A stretch of 64,000 bases of DNA, from contig NZ_JBQOUY010000001.1 in assembly GCF_052216985.1 (NCBI RefSeq), positions 186,001 through 250,000 of the forward strand. Direction: 5' to 3'. Of this stretch, positions 34,042 through 42,476 are shown piece after piece. Position 1 is the first letter of the stretch. The number at the start of each line of letters is the position of its first letter. The position numbers and the translations under genes were made by a program. The notes under the pieces are model-generated. The model had not been told where the DNA came from. It saw only the letters and a program-made list of their open reading frames with translations, and made no database searches. The DNA comes from Acidaminococcus fermentans_A (lineage in GTDB: Bacteria; Bacillota; Negativicutes; Acidaminococcales; Acidaminococcaceae).

Positions 34042-37000
34042 TCACTCCTCTCCTTTCTCTTTGTCGGCAGTCCCGTAGGGATTTTCCCGGATCCGGCACA
34101 GATCCCGAGCCGGACACCAGTCAGGACAATTCCCTTCCGGCCGGGCGGGGAAATGGCCGCTTCGGATTTCCCGGACCGCCTCTTCCACCGCCTGGGCAGC
34201 TGCCTGGAGTGCCTTTTCCTTTTCCGGAGGCTTTGCTCTCTGCATCCAGGGGAAGGCCTTCTTCACGTCCTCGTTCCAGGTCCCCCCCATCCGTTCCCCG
34301 CTGCGAATCTGTACATAGCCGGCCCCCAGGATCTGCTCCTGGGAAATCGTCCCCAAAGTTTCCAGTGCTTCCAAGTAAAGGGGCAGCTGCACCGCTTTGC
34401 CCTGGAGGATTTTCTTGCCGGAAGGGGGCTGTCCTGTTTTATAATCCAGGAGGGCCCATTTCTGTCCGTTGGTGTCGATCCGGTCGATCTGACCGGAAAA
34501 GTACACTTTTTCCCCATCTATGGTTTTCGCCAGCTCCGGCCAGGAGCTGAGCTCCCGTCCAAAGCTCCATTCCACCCGGTCCGGCTTCAGTCCCAGCTGG
34601 TCGCTCTCTTCATAGGCGATTTCCTTGCGTAGCCAGTTCTGCAGCCACTTTCCATACCGTTCCCGGAGATGGCCCACAAGGGGGCTGGCAGCGATTTTCC
34701 TTTCCTGATACATCTGGTCAAAGACGGTTCCATAAGTCTTTGCCAATTCTTTTTCCAGATCCGCCGGGGAAAGGCCCGTCAGCCCTTCCTGCAGATGGTT
34801 CCCCAGAAAAGCCGCCAGGGTCTGGTGGATCAGGTCCCCTACGATATCCGGGGTGGGAAAAGCGGTCCGTTCCTGCCAGGGAGCCATTTTCCACAGCCGG
34901 GAAGCCAGATAGGCAAAAGGACACTGGAGCCAGTCATCCAGGGCGGAGGCGGACAGATGGAGGGGCCTTCTGACCAGATCCGGTACCGTCCCATTCCAGG
35001 GGCTGTCCGGTTCTTCCCACCGGCGCTGTTCCGTCTGGGATCGTTCCAAAAAGTCTGGCCCAGCCGCATCCAGTAAGAAGGCTTGTTCCCGTGGCCCCAG
35101 ATGGGGCTGTTCGGCCAGGAAATCCACCAGCTGTGCCCGGCTGGCACAATGATCCGGAGCGTTCTCGTACACGGTCACCGGCAGGCAATCTTCTCCAAAG
35201 AAATTTCTAAGGTCCGTGATATAGGCGCTGGCTCCTCCTTCCTCATCGCTGTACCAGCTGAGATGCAGTTCCTGAGCGGCCAGAGCTGCTGCGGAGCTGA
35301 AAAAGTACCGGTCCGTATCCATAGCCCGGGCCGTAAGGTTCAGCTCCAACCCCAGGCTGTTCAGTTCCGCCCGTTCCTGGTCATTGTAAAGCCAGCTTTC
35401 CCGTTTCACCGCCGGGAACATCCCTTCCCGGATTCCCAGCAGGTACACATAGGGAAAAGAGGTCCCCTGGATCTCAGCCGCTTCCAGCACCGGTATGCCC
35501 TGAGATTCCCCGGGAGTCAGGACCAGGGGACCTCTGCTCAGAGAATCCTCCCAGAAGGTCCTGACCTCTTTTAGAGGCAGGATGGCCTCCTTCTGCCCCC
35601 ACAGTTCCCAGGTGTGGACCATATCCTCCAGGGTTTCCCGGACAAACTGCTCGGTCCGGGTCAGCAATTTCACCTGATCCAAGTCCACCTTCCCGTCCTG
35701 ATGGAGCTTGCCCCAAGCCTGGGGAAGCTGCCACTGGGCTAGATGATCCAGGAATCCATCCCGCCATTCTGCCGATGTATGGTCTTCCTGGAGGAAATCC
35801 ACCAAGTCCCAGAACCTGGTACTCACCAGGTCCTTCCGCTGGAGGAAGGATTGGAAATCATCTGCCGTGGAAAAATACTGCTGGGTATATAGCAAATCCA
35901 AATTTCCCCGGTCCACATGATAGAGCACTTCCATGAGGGGGCACCGGAACAGAGCCTGCCACCGGGAAAGGTCCCCTTTTTCCCCGACTGCTGCCATGAG
36001 CTTGGTAAGGAAATCCGGCAAAGGCTGGCTCCGCTGGTCCACCACCTGGGGCAGCTGGCAGGGAATGCCGTATTCGGCGAAGGAACGGACCAGGCCCTGA
36101 TAATCCGCCAGTTTGCGGACCAGGACCAAGATTTCTTCCGGCTTCACCCCTTGTTGGAGCCGTTCTTTGATGGAGGTGAGGGCCAGACGGATTTCCTGCT
36201 CCTGGCTCACCCCTTCTCCCAGGTGGATGTGGGGGGCGCCTGTATCAGTCCGGGCTCCCGGCTTCCAGTCCCTGGCAAGGGCCGTCAGGTCTGTCGGTTT
36301 TGAACTCACCGGTTCTTCCCGGACGGAATCGAACCCGTCTGCCAACAGATCCCCATAGATCTTTTCCGTCACCTGGCTCAGTTCCGGCCGTTTCGGATCG
36401 TAAAACAGTCCCACTTCTACTGAGCAGCATTGGCCCAAGGCCCGGATCAGCCGGAGCTGGACCGGATCGAACTGGTAAAATTCGCTGAAATAGCATTTTT
36501 TCCAGGGGACGCCCCCTCCCTGTTCCAGGATTTCCGCCGCCCGAGTGTAAATCCGTGGCAGATCTTCCAGCCCCAGTTCCCGAAGTTTGAAACAGTAGGC
36601 CGTATAGAGCCTGGCCAGATCCATATCCTTGTTTTTCAGGGCTCCCTCCCGATTCCAGGAAAGCAGCACCTCTTTGAAAATCTCCGGTTCCAGGCCATCC
36701 CGGGAAAATTCATCGAACAGGCCCAGGAGATTATCCTGAAAGCCTCTTTTCTCCATCAAACTGGAAAAATAGTCCAGCTGGTGTTTCTCTTTCAAATACG
36801 CCAGGACTTCCTGGATAATCTTTTTCTGGGCAGCCCGGTTCACCTGCTGGAAGCCAAGAGTCCCCCCGTTCCAGCGGAGGATCTCCTGGGGCAGGAAATC
36901 GATGGTGGCAGCCCGGATCACTCCTTTTTCGCGGATCCGACGCTGGAAATACCTATTGGGCACCAGGAACAGGGCGGAGCCGTAGGGAAAAGACCGGGCT

Positions 37001-37062
37001 TCTTCCAGGAACCGGTCATCCATGGTCTCTCCCAGCTGGAGACAGTGAAGGATATTGGACAT
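34042..37062 (-). CDS. addB: AddB nuclease subunit
   Basis: Second subunit of AddAB. C-terminal PD-(D/E)XK nuclease with WALLDYKTGQPPSGK and a four-cysteine Fe-S staple (LQCPFAYLASRLW plus CPDWCPARDLC). The N-terminus begins ILHCLQLGETMDDRF and shows FLVPNRYFQRR; I see no GxxGxGK[ST] loop in the first 60 residues, where Bacillus AddB has one. A longer frame starts at 37128, but ATG 37062 with AAGGAG six nt before it is the natural start (1006 residues). Upstream of addA in one operon. Confidence 0.92.
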   Translation of the reverse strand: MSNILHCLQLGETMDDRFLEEARSFPYGSALFLVPNRYFQRRIREKGVIRAATIDFLPQEILRWNGGTLGFQQVNRAAQKKIIQEVLAYLKEKHQLDYFSSLMEKRGFQDNLLGLFDEFSRDGLEPEIFKEVLLSWNREGALKNKDMDLARLYTAYCFKLRELGLEDLPRIYTRAAEILEQGGGVPWKKCYFSEFYQFDPVQLRLIRALGQCCSVEVGLFYDPKRPELSQVTEKIYGDLLADGFDSVREEPVSSKPTDLTALARDWKPGARTDTGAPHIHLGEGVSQEQEIRLALTSIKERLQQGVKPEEILVLVRKLADYQGLVRSFAEYGIPCQLPQVVDQRSQPLPDFLTKLMAAVGEKGDLSRWQALFRCPLMEVLYHVDRGNLDLLYTQQYFSTADDFQSFLQRKDLVSTRFWDLVDFLQEDHTSAEWRDGFLDHLAQWQLPQAWGKLHQDGKVDLDQVKLLTRTEQFVRETLEDMVHTWELWGQKEAILPLKEVRTFWEDSLSRGPLVLTPGESQGIPVLEAAEIQGTSFPYVYLLGIREGMFPAVKRESWLYNDQERAELNSLGLELNLTARAMDTDRYFFSSAAALAAQELHLSWYSDEEGGASAYITDLRNFFGEDCLPVTVYENAPDHCASRAQLVDFLAEQPHLGPREQAFLLDAAGPDFLERSQTEQRRWEEPDSPWNGTVPDLVRRPLHLSASALDDWLQCPFAYLASRLWKMAPWQERTAFPTPDIVGDLIHQTLAAFLGNHLQEGLTGLSPADLEKELAKTYGTVFDQMYQERKIAASPLVGHLRERYGKWLQNWLRKEIAYEESDQLGLKPDRVEWSFGRELSSWPELAKTIDGEKVYFSGQIDRIDTNGQKWALLDYKTGQPPSGKKILQGKAVQLPLYLEALETLGTISQEQILGAGYVQIRSGERMGGTWNEDVKKAFPWMQRAKPPEKEKALQAAAQAVEEAVREIRSGHFPARPEGNCPDWCPARDLCRIRENPYGTADKEKGEE

Positions 37063-37084
37063 AGTTGCTCCTTTCGTGTAAAAA

Positions 37085-37121
37085 GGGGGGTGCACGTGGG
37101 AAACTCCCACACGTGCACCCC
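37085..37121 (-). terminator. hairpin between the unknown gene and addB
   Basis: GGGGTGCACGTG-type arm (37087-37100) pairing with 37106-37121 apart from a 2-nt bulge; CTTTTTACACG follows on the minus strand. It ends the 37.2-38.2 kb gene and lies in the addB leader. Confidence 0.7.
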
Positions 37122-37123
37122 TC

Positions 37124-37158
37124 GTCATAGGTCAGATGTATGACCTATGACGTATGAC
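37124..37158. repeat. GTC-heptad array of five units, inverted in the middle
   Basis: 35 bp in strict 7-bp register: GTCATAG, GTCAGAT, then GTATGAC, CTATGAC, GTATGAC, which are the same unit read on the other strand (GTCATAC, GTCATAG, GTCATAC). The block can fold as an 11-12-bp hairpin around GATGTA. Adjacent to the hairpin at 37085-37121. Confidence 0.85.
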
Positions 37159-37180
37159 AGGCAGTCGCTCATGCAGCAGC

Positions 37181-38227
37181 TCACCGCGGGAACGTCAGTA
37201 CGAAGATCTTGATTTCCACCAGCCGGGTCTGGGCATTCCGGACGAAAGCCAGGATCCCCAGGGTATTTCCATCGATGGGAGCCAGCTTGACACAGTTCAG
37301 ATTGTCCCCCAGCATCTTGGAACTGTTCAGGTTCCCCAGATACTGCCCTTCCCGGGTCCAGAATTTCAAGGTGAACCCGTCGATGACCACCAAATAATGG
37401 TCCAGCACTGCCATATCGATCAAGTTATAGATAGAATCCTTATCCGTCTGGATGGGGCTGCCGAAGCTCCGGAGAGCCTTCCCTTTGTTAGTGAAGGCTT
37501 CCACCATGTTAAGGCCATTGGGCTTGATCCGCCCGCCCCCGAAGATAGTCCCATCCCGGGTGATCCGCACCTGAGTCAGGCCGCCAGCAAAAGGTTTGGC
37601 CCGATTGTGGAGAAAAGAAGGATGGTTCTTTTCAAAAGCCCCGTCCCGGTAATTGGCCAAGGTAAAATTATCATTCCCATAGAGATAGGCTTGTCCGAAA
37701 GAAGGCAGGAAAGCCACCCGGGTGGCAGTGGTATTTCCCTTCAGGCTGATGATATCATTCCCATCCCGGAGGGTATGGAGCCCTTTCTTCACATAGACCA
37801 CATCCCCGTTACCGGCAATATTCACGCTGAGTACCATTTTTTCAGGAATCGTATAGATGCCTTTCTTGCCGAAGCTCCGGAGAGGAAACAGGCTCCCTTC
37901 CTTCCGCTCATAAGCCTGGACCGCCGTGCTGTCCCCATCCTGGCTCCGCAGTGCCAGGTAGAATTTATCATCCCGAACCACAAAACTGAGGATCTTGTCC
38001 ACATCATAGCTGGTAATTTCCGGTGTATTGAAACGCTGGAGCTGGAGCCCTATTTTCCCCAGTTCCACCTTCTGCACCGGCTGGGGCTTCAGGTGGATGA
38101 TGCGCATCTCGATATCCGTCCGATAATTGTATCCCACCACCCCCAAGATCACCAACAAGGTCAGGAGCAGGAACGTGATTTTGGACCGAAGCCAGGATTT
38201 TTTCTTTACATTCTCCGTCATGGGCAA
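37181..38227 (-). CDS. membrane-anchored protein of unknown function, beta-propeller-like
   Basis: About 348 residues. Lys-rich N-terminus, one transmembrane helix (ITFLLLTLLVILGVVGYNY), then an all-beta extracytoplasmic part with repeating blades such as DDKFYLALRSQDGD, GNGDVVYVKKGLH, FGQAYLYGNDNFTLANY and DHYLVVIDGFTLKFW, reminiscent of an NHL/PQQ-type propeller; no family recognised. The frame opens at 38251, but the promoter's expected start point is about 38252, and AAGGAGG points to TTG 38227 (9 nt) or ATG 38221. Upstream of addB, separated by a terminator. Confidence 0.7.
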   Translation of the reverse strand: MPMTENVKKKSWLRSKITFLLLTLLVILGVVGYNYRTDIEMRIIHLKPQPVQKVELGKIGLQLQRFNTPEITSYDVDKILSFVVRDDKFYLALRSQDGDSTAVQAYERKEGSLFPLRSFGKKGIYTIPEKMVLSVNIAGNGDVVYVKKGLHTLRDGNDIISLKGNTTATRVAFLPSFGQAYLYGNDNFTLANYRDGAFEKNHPSFLHNRAKPFAGGLTQVRITRDGTIFGGGRIKPNGLNMVEAFTNKGKALRSFGSPIQTDKDSIYNLIDMAVLDHYLVVIDGFTLKFWTREGQYLGNLNSSKMLGDNLNCVKLAPIDGNTLGILAFVRNAQTRLVEIKIFVLTFPR

Positions 38228-38258
38228 AACAGCCACCCTCCTTTGGTTCATTCTTAAC

Positions 38259-38287
38259 AGTATACCATGGGGTCAAGGCAGGGGCAA
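38259..38287 (-). promoter_or_regulatory. promoter of the membrane-anchored unknown gene
   Basis: Minus strand TTGCCC (38287-38282), 17-nt spacer, TATACT (38264-38259) with an upstream TG (extended -10). Confidence 0.65.
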
Positions 38288-38315
38288 CAGGGCCATATTC
38301 TAAAATTTGTGTCAA

Positions 38316-38347
38316 CATTTCAAGCCACGCCCCCTTGCGGGGGCGAC
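38316..38347 (-). repeat. type I-C CRISPR repeat, leader-distal degenerate copy
   Basis: 32 nt, read on the minus strand from GTCGCCCCCG to TTGAAATG with the internal palindrome GCCCCC/GGGGGC. It differs from the other copy (42040-42071) at a single base (C for A in the TGGATTG segment). A mutated last repeat is typical of the leader-distal end of an array. Confidence 0.88.
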
Positions 38348-38877
38348 CAGTCCCGTTTGCCCAATTCTTTTAGCACACCGTTGAAAAGGTCCGACACTAC
38401 AGCTTCTCGACGTTGCAAAGACGCAAACTCCTGCCCTATAGGTTCGTTGTCAAGAACCCTCTTGTAGCCGGATTCCGTGCCGCTGGTGAGGGCCATGCAC
38501 ATGATTTGTTCTTTCGTCAGCAGACGGTTGCCAAACCTATAGATACACTTGTTCCGCATATCGTCCAGTTCTTCCCCAGTGTAGGCCCCGAACGCATCTT
38601 TCAGGCCGGCCGCAAATTCTGCCTGCAACAGGATTTCCCTGTTCGTTGCCCTCATAACAGGGTCATACAACGTCTTGATTGCAAGTCCGGTCCGGTTCTT
38701 CCCCAGCTTGCCAAAGTACCCGTCCGTGCGCTGGAAAATGGTCAACGGTGCAACAAGTTTTTCAAAGGAATTGCCAAGGAACTTCTGCACATCAGCAAGG
38801 TTCCGCTTGTCCGGCCAGTGGTTTACGTCATACGAGTCACTCTGGGTCACTCTTGATATGCACGCCGTTGTGCTCAA
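38348..38877 (-). pseudogene. phage polyvalent protein, 3' fragment
   Basis: Frame running through SDSYDVNHWPDKRNLADVQKFLG, FQRTDGYFGKLGKNRTGLA and DAFGAYTGEELDDMRNK, typical of internal segments of very large phage proteins, then reading on through the CRISPR repeat (KRDWSPPQGGVA) to an accidental stop at 38320. It overlaps the preceding fragment in another frame, which implies a frameshift. Confidence 0.65.
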
Positions 38878-39643
38878 TCATATTGTGAACGAGCCCATCA
38901 GCCGCATCATCAATGGTAGCGCCCTTTTGCCCGTCTAAATCTACCACCAGCAGCTTGTCTTTCTGCCTGCTCATTTTGTACAGCGCTTCCAGCTTCGGGA
39001 TTCCATTGGCCGGAGGAAGTCCGTCATTTCTGGCCAGCCCCAGTATATAGGCTAAATGCTGATACCAATACCGTTCCGCCGCCGGCATCCGTTCGTTTCC
39101 CTTTTGCAGGGTTTGGATGTTCTTCTGGATTCTGGTGGCCTGCTGGTCAATGCGCTTCTTGAATTTGCCGGATTCTGTGAGCATTGCGGCGAGCAACAAC
39201 TGTTGTTGTTTTGCGTTGGCGGCTTTCGACCATTCTCCTTTTTCCATCAGACGGAACACTTCATATTGCTTCTGGCCCAGCTTTTTAGCCCACAGTGCCA
39301 CGTTAGTAGCCTGGTTGATAGGCAAACTGGAAAAGGCCTGCCGGGCCATTGCCCGCCGTTCAGAAACGGTTTTCAGCACCGTTTCCCGTACAAGGCGGAT
39401 CCCTGCTTTCTTTTTTGCTTTTTCAGCAGCTTGTGTCGCTTCTGCATTAGCTTTCGCCTCAGCCTTAGCTACGGCTTCATCTTCCCCCGCAATATACGCT
39501 TTTGCTTTTGCGGCCAGGGCTTCATATTCCAAAGCGTGGAGCATTTCTTGATATTCGGAACTCTGGACGGCCTTCTTAGCATCCTCGTAAAGAGTTTCCG
39601 TGTCTATCCGGGATTCTTGCATTTCTTCAGTGAACCCCTTCAT
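38837..39643 (-). pseudogene. phage polyvalent protein, helical fragment
   Basis: 268 codons of Ala/Lys/Glu-rich helical sequence (AEAKANAEATQAAEKAKKKAG) and a segment WYQHLAYILGLARNDGL. It is separated from the previous fragment by a frameshift and a TAA (between about 39735 and 39660) and ends in the same region where the next frame takes over. Part of one eroded giant gene. Confidence 0.65.
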
Positions 39644-39734
39644 CTGAGTATCCAGGGCCGTTTAGAAACTGCCGCCCCGCTTGTTCAGCTCTTCCCTGTA
39701 TTCCTCTGGCGTCAAGTTAAAATCAGCCAGAATA

Positions 39735-41348
39735 TCAAGATTTCCCAAGATTTCCGCCGTTCATCCTGACCATCTCATCAGCCCGCCAGAAATTGTCCCG
39801 CCCCATCTCAGCGGCGACTAATTCCCGTTTAACTTCGATAGCATCTGCAATGTCTTTTGGGTCAGCTTCTTCGAGGTCCTTCATGGCTTTTTCAAGCACC
39901 TTCGTTTCCGCTTCTTCCTTGACTTTCTGATACCACCTCTCCCAGGTTCTGGCGTTTTCATCCAGCATGGGTTTCATGCCACCTGCCCGCTTGAAATCGT
40001 CGACCATTTGTTCTTTCATGGCTATGTCGATTTCGTCTTGTGTGGCCAGCATCCGGTCCATGACTGCGCTTACTTTCTTCGTAGGCTTTCCACCCAACTG
40101 CTTGAAATCACGGTAGATGGAGGTCAGCCAGGACTTAAAACAGTTGAAAATCCCGTGCAACTGGGGAGCCAGAGCCTTGCCAATCCGGAGATATGCTTCG
40201 AATCCACGTGCGAACTTTTCATGCTGTTCTACAGAAATATCTGCATCAATTTTCTTGTTTCCGAACCACTGTTGCAGGGTCATGAAATCTTCGACGAACT
40301 GCCGGGAAGCCTTTTCATTAAGCGCCAGTTGCCGCATATTAATCAAGTACCAATGCGCCGTTTCGTGCATGAACGTGGACTGGTCAGCCTCATCGAATAG
40401 GGAAATCATATCGCCGGTTACTGTGGTCTGTCCTTGAATCTGGGCCTGTTGTTGGTTGTATTTGTCGATGATGGAAATAGCCTTGTCGTTAAAGACCACG
40501 AAACAGCGTCCATCCTTGTTCCCTTCGTAAGTAACGCCCTTAATGCCCAGAGAATTGAGAAGCAGAGAAGCATCCCGTTTCGGGTTAGTGCTTCCTTCTC
40601 TTTTCATTTGAAAAACTACGTCTTTGTAGAAACTTTCTCCTGTAGTTGTTGACCCTTTAAGGCTATCGTCTTCTGGAGCGCTATAACTGTCTAGGCGGCT
40701 TCTATAATAATCCGCAATAGCCTTTTTAACCTTTTTCGGCTGGTCTTGTAGGAACTTATCTTCATCTAAAAGAACATCATTGTCTGGAATATCAACTTCG
40801 TACAGTTTCGCTTCTGGGCGTTCTACGGAAGCGGTTTGCGAATCTTTTAATATTTTTAAAGCACCTGCGTAATCTTCTTCAAATCCAGTCCCCTTGCTAG
40901 TGCGTGCCAGTTCGGAAACCCTTTGAATCGCCTTTTCCCTACTGCCTTCCAGAGAGAGATTGAGTAAGGCGAAACGCAATTTCTTGTCAGACGGCCGATT
41001 TCCGTCTTCATCTCTAAAGCCGTTTTTATAACCGACAAACTTTTTCCCATCAATGACCACCGTACTGCGGAGGTTCTTTAAAAAGTCCTTATACCCTTCG
41101 GAAATTTTTCTGTCTTTTGCAAAATAAAGCCCCCAGCCATGCACCTGATTGCCTTCGCCGCTACCCATTGCGCCAAGGTCAAACTGCTCAAAGTCGTAGG
41201 GAGAACCGTGCCAAGCGGTTTGATATAACGGCATATGAGTATTTCTATAATTCTTCAAATCATTTTCCGTCTTGACGTTTTGCGGAGGATTATTTATAAT
41301 ATTCGTAATAGAAGCATTCAATTTTGCTTGACCACTGGACGGTTTCAA
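39735..41348 (-). pseudogene. phage polyvalent protein fragment with ART-PolyVal and metallopeptidase-like domains
   Basis: 537 codons. Residues ~40-80 carry YQTAWHGSPYDFEQFDLGA and HGWGLYFAKD, the signature of the ADP-ribosyltransferase domain of phage polyvalent proteins (ART-PolyVal). Residues ~340-355 contain FMHETAHWYLINM, a HExxH-like zinc site seen in the same proteins. The C-terminal third is helical. The TTG start has no ribosome site; it overlaps the preceding fragment by four bases in another frame. Visibly more AT-rich than the flanking genes. Confidence 0.72.
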
Positions 41349-42034
41349 GTGTCCAAGCCCAGCAATCCATTGAATGCTTCTTTTTTATTTATATAAAGCA
41401 ACTTTCCGTTTGCAATTTCATCTGCAAACCATCCATATTTAGGAGCCGGATTTTTACTTCCTTTAGTTTTTGCATATAAAGAAGGAACTCTGTTTACAAC
41501 GCTAATTACACCGGCACTGTCCTTAATAGATTCGTTAATTCGAATCGGAACAATCACTGTTGCGTTAGAACTGGTTTGAATATCTACCACAGATATAATG
41601 CCATTCCCGGTTTGAAAAATCATCAACGGATTAGACAAGTAATTTGGGAGATTCTTTAAATCATCTGCAACTAACCCTGCGTGGTTATTAACGTTAAGTA
41701 CATGTTTGAAAAAACTATTATAGGTTTTTAACTCTTTGGGCGATTTTCCAAGCATTAACATAACAGACGGAGTGTCCATTACTTTGAACATTTTACTTTG
41801 ATAATAACTGTTCCAGCCGTTACCTTTTTCTTGCCAATCTTTTAATTTTACATTCCACTCTTTATTATCGTTATATAGGTTTCTCTTTGCTTGCCTTACT
41901 TGTGCTAATTGTTCGTTTTTACCATCTATATTAGTCACGCTCCCAGAAGGTACAATCTGCAAAGTGTTGGCAACATCTTCCGCCGTTGTCTTTTTCCCCT
42001 GCCGGGTCCACTCTTCCGCCAGACGCTGGCACAT
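41345..42034 (-). pseudogene. phage MuF C-terminal/PBECR-like domain fragment
   Basis: 229 codons, starting a few bases after the CRISPR repeat, so the 5' part of the gene is missing. The segment LKNLPNYLSNPLMIFQTGNG followed by IVPIRINES, VNRVPSLYAK and GKLLYINKKEA is the pattern of the phage MuF C-terminal / PBECR-type nuclease domains. AT-rich, with many AAA and AAT codons unlike neighbouring chromosomal genes. Probably the upstream end of the same eroded polyvalent gene. Confidence 0.65.
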
Positions 42035-42039
42035 ACGAG

Positions 42040-42071
42040 CATTTCAATCCACGCCCCCTTGCGGGGGCGAC
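42040..42071 (-). repeat. type I-C CRISPR repeat, leader-proximal copy
   Basis: 32 nt, minus strand GTCGCCCCCG...TTGAAATG, with the strong palindrome and TTGAAAT end that characterise type I-C repeats. The 69 nt between it and the cas2 remnant (42072-42140) correspond to the leader. Confidence 0.9.
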
Positions 42072-42140
42072 CTGACAAACGAGTCAGCTTGATTTTCTCT
42101 TGCTTTCCCGTATTTTTTCGCGAAGGTAGCCTTATCGCTC

Positions 42141-42476
42141 TCATACACCACAATTTCTTGTGCTGTTTCTTTCTGTTTGCTTCCCCTTCGCGCTTACAGC
42201 ACCATGGGCTTCGGGATCATAGGTCCTTTTGCCCCCCAGATGCTGGATTTTATTCTGATACGTGTTTCCCAGGTTGTAGAACCGCAAACTGTCGTGGTCT
42301 TTGTCGATGAGGGCCTCCAGTTCTCCTTTCAGAAGAATGAACTGGGCCTGGTCCAGCAGGCATTCGAACACGGAATTCTGCACCCGCTGTCCGTGGACCA
42401 CGCAGCATTTGGCCACTTTCCGCAGCCGAGCTCTCCCAGCCGGAGTTTCGGTATTTACATCAACTGTATAAAAGAG
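42141..42476 (-). pseudogene. cas2: cas2 (type I-C), 5' end lost
   Basis: Reads LFYTVDVNTETPAGRARLRK, then KVAKCCVVHGQRVQNSVFEC, LKGELEALIDKDHDSLRFYNLG and TYDPEAHG: the near-complete type I-C Cas2 endonuclease that works with Cas1 in spacer capture. No start codon precedes the conserved N-terminus; the upstream sequence is cas3 in another frame. The C-terminus beyond YDPE is extended and does not look like a normal ending. A GTG at 42416 could only make a truncated protein. Confidence 0.85.

Larger units (their letters stand above)
38316..42071 (-). CRISPR. remnant type I-C CRISPR array: two repeats enclosing 3.7 kb of phage DNA
   Basis: Only two repeat copies are present (42040-42071 next to cas2, 38316-38347 at the far end). 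Instead of a ~35-nt spacer, 3692 nt separate them. That interval is entirely decayed phage-type coding sequence on the minus strand and abuts both repeats without other sequence. I searched the interval by eye for further repeat copies and found none. Confidence 0.8.

Noticed and set aside
38348..42039. Additional CRISPR repeats or spacers inside the phage interval
   Set aside because: Searched by eye for the GCCCCC/GGGGGC palindrome and TTGAAAT end on both strands; none found.
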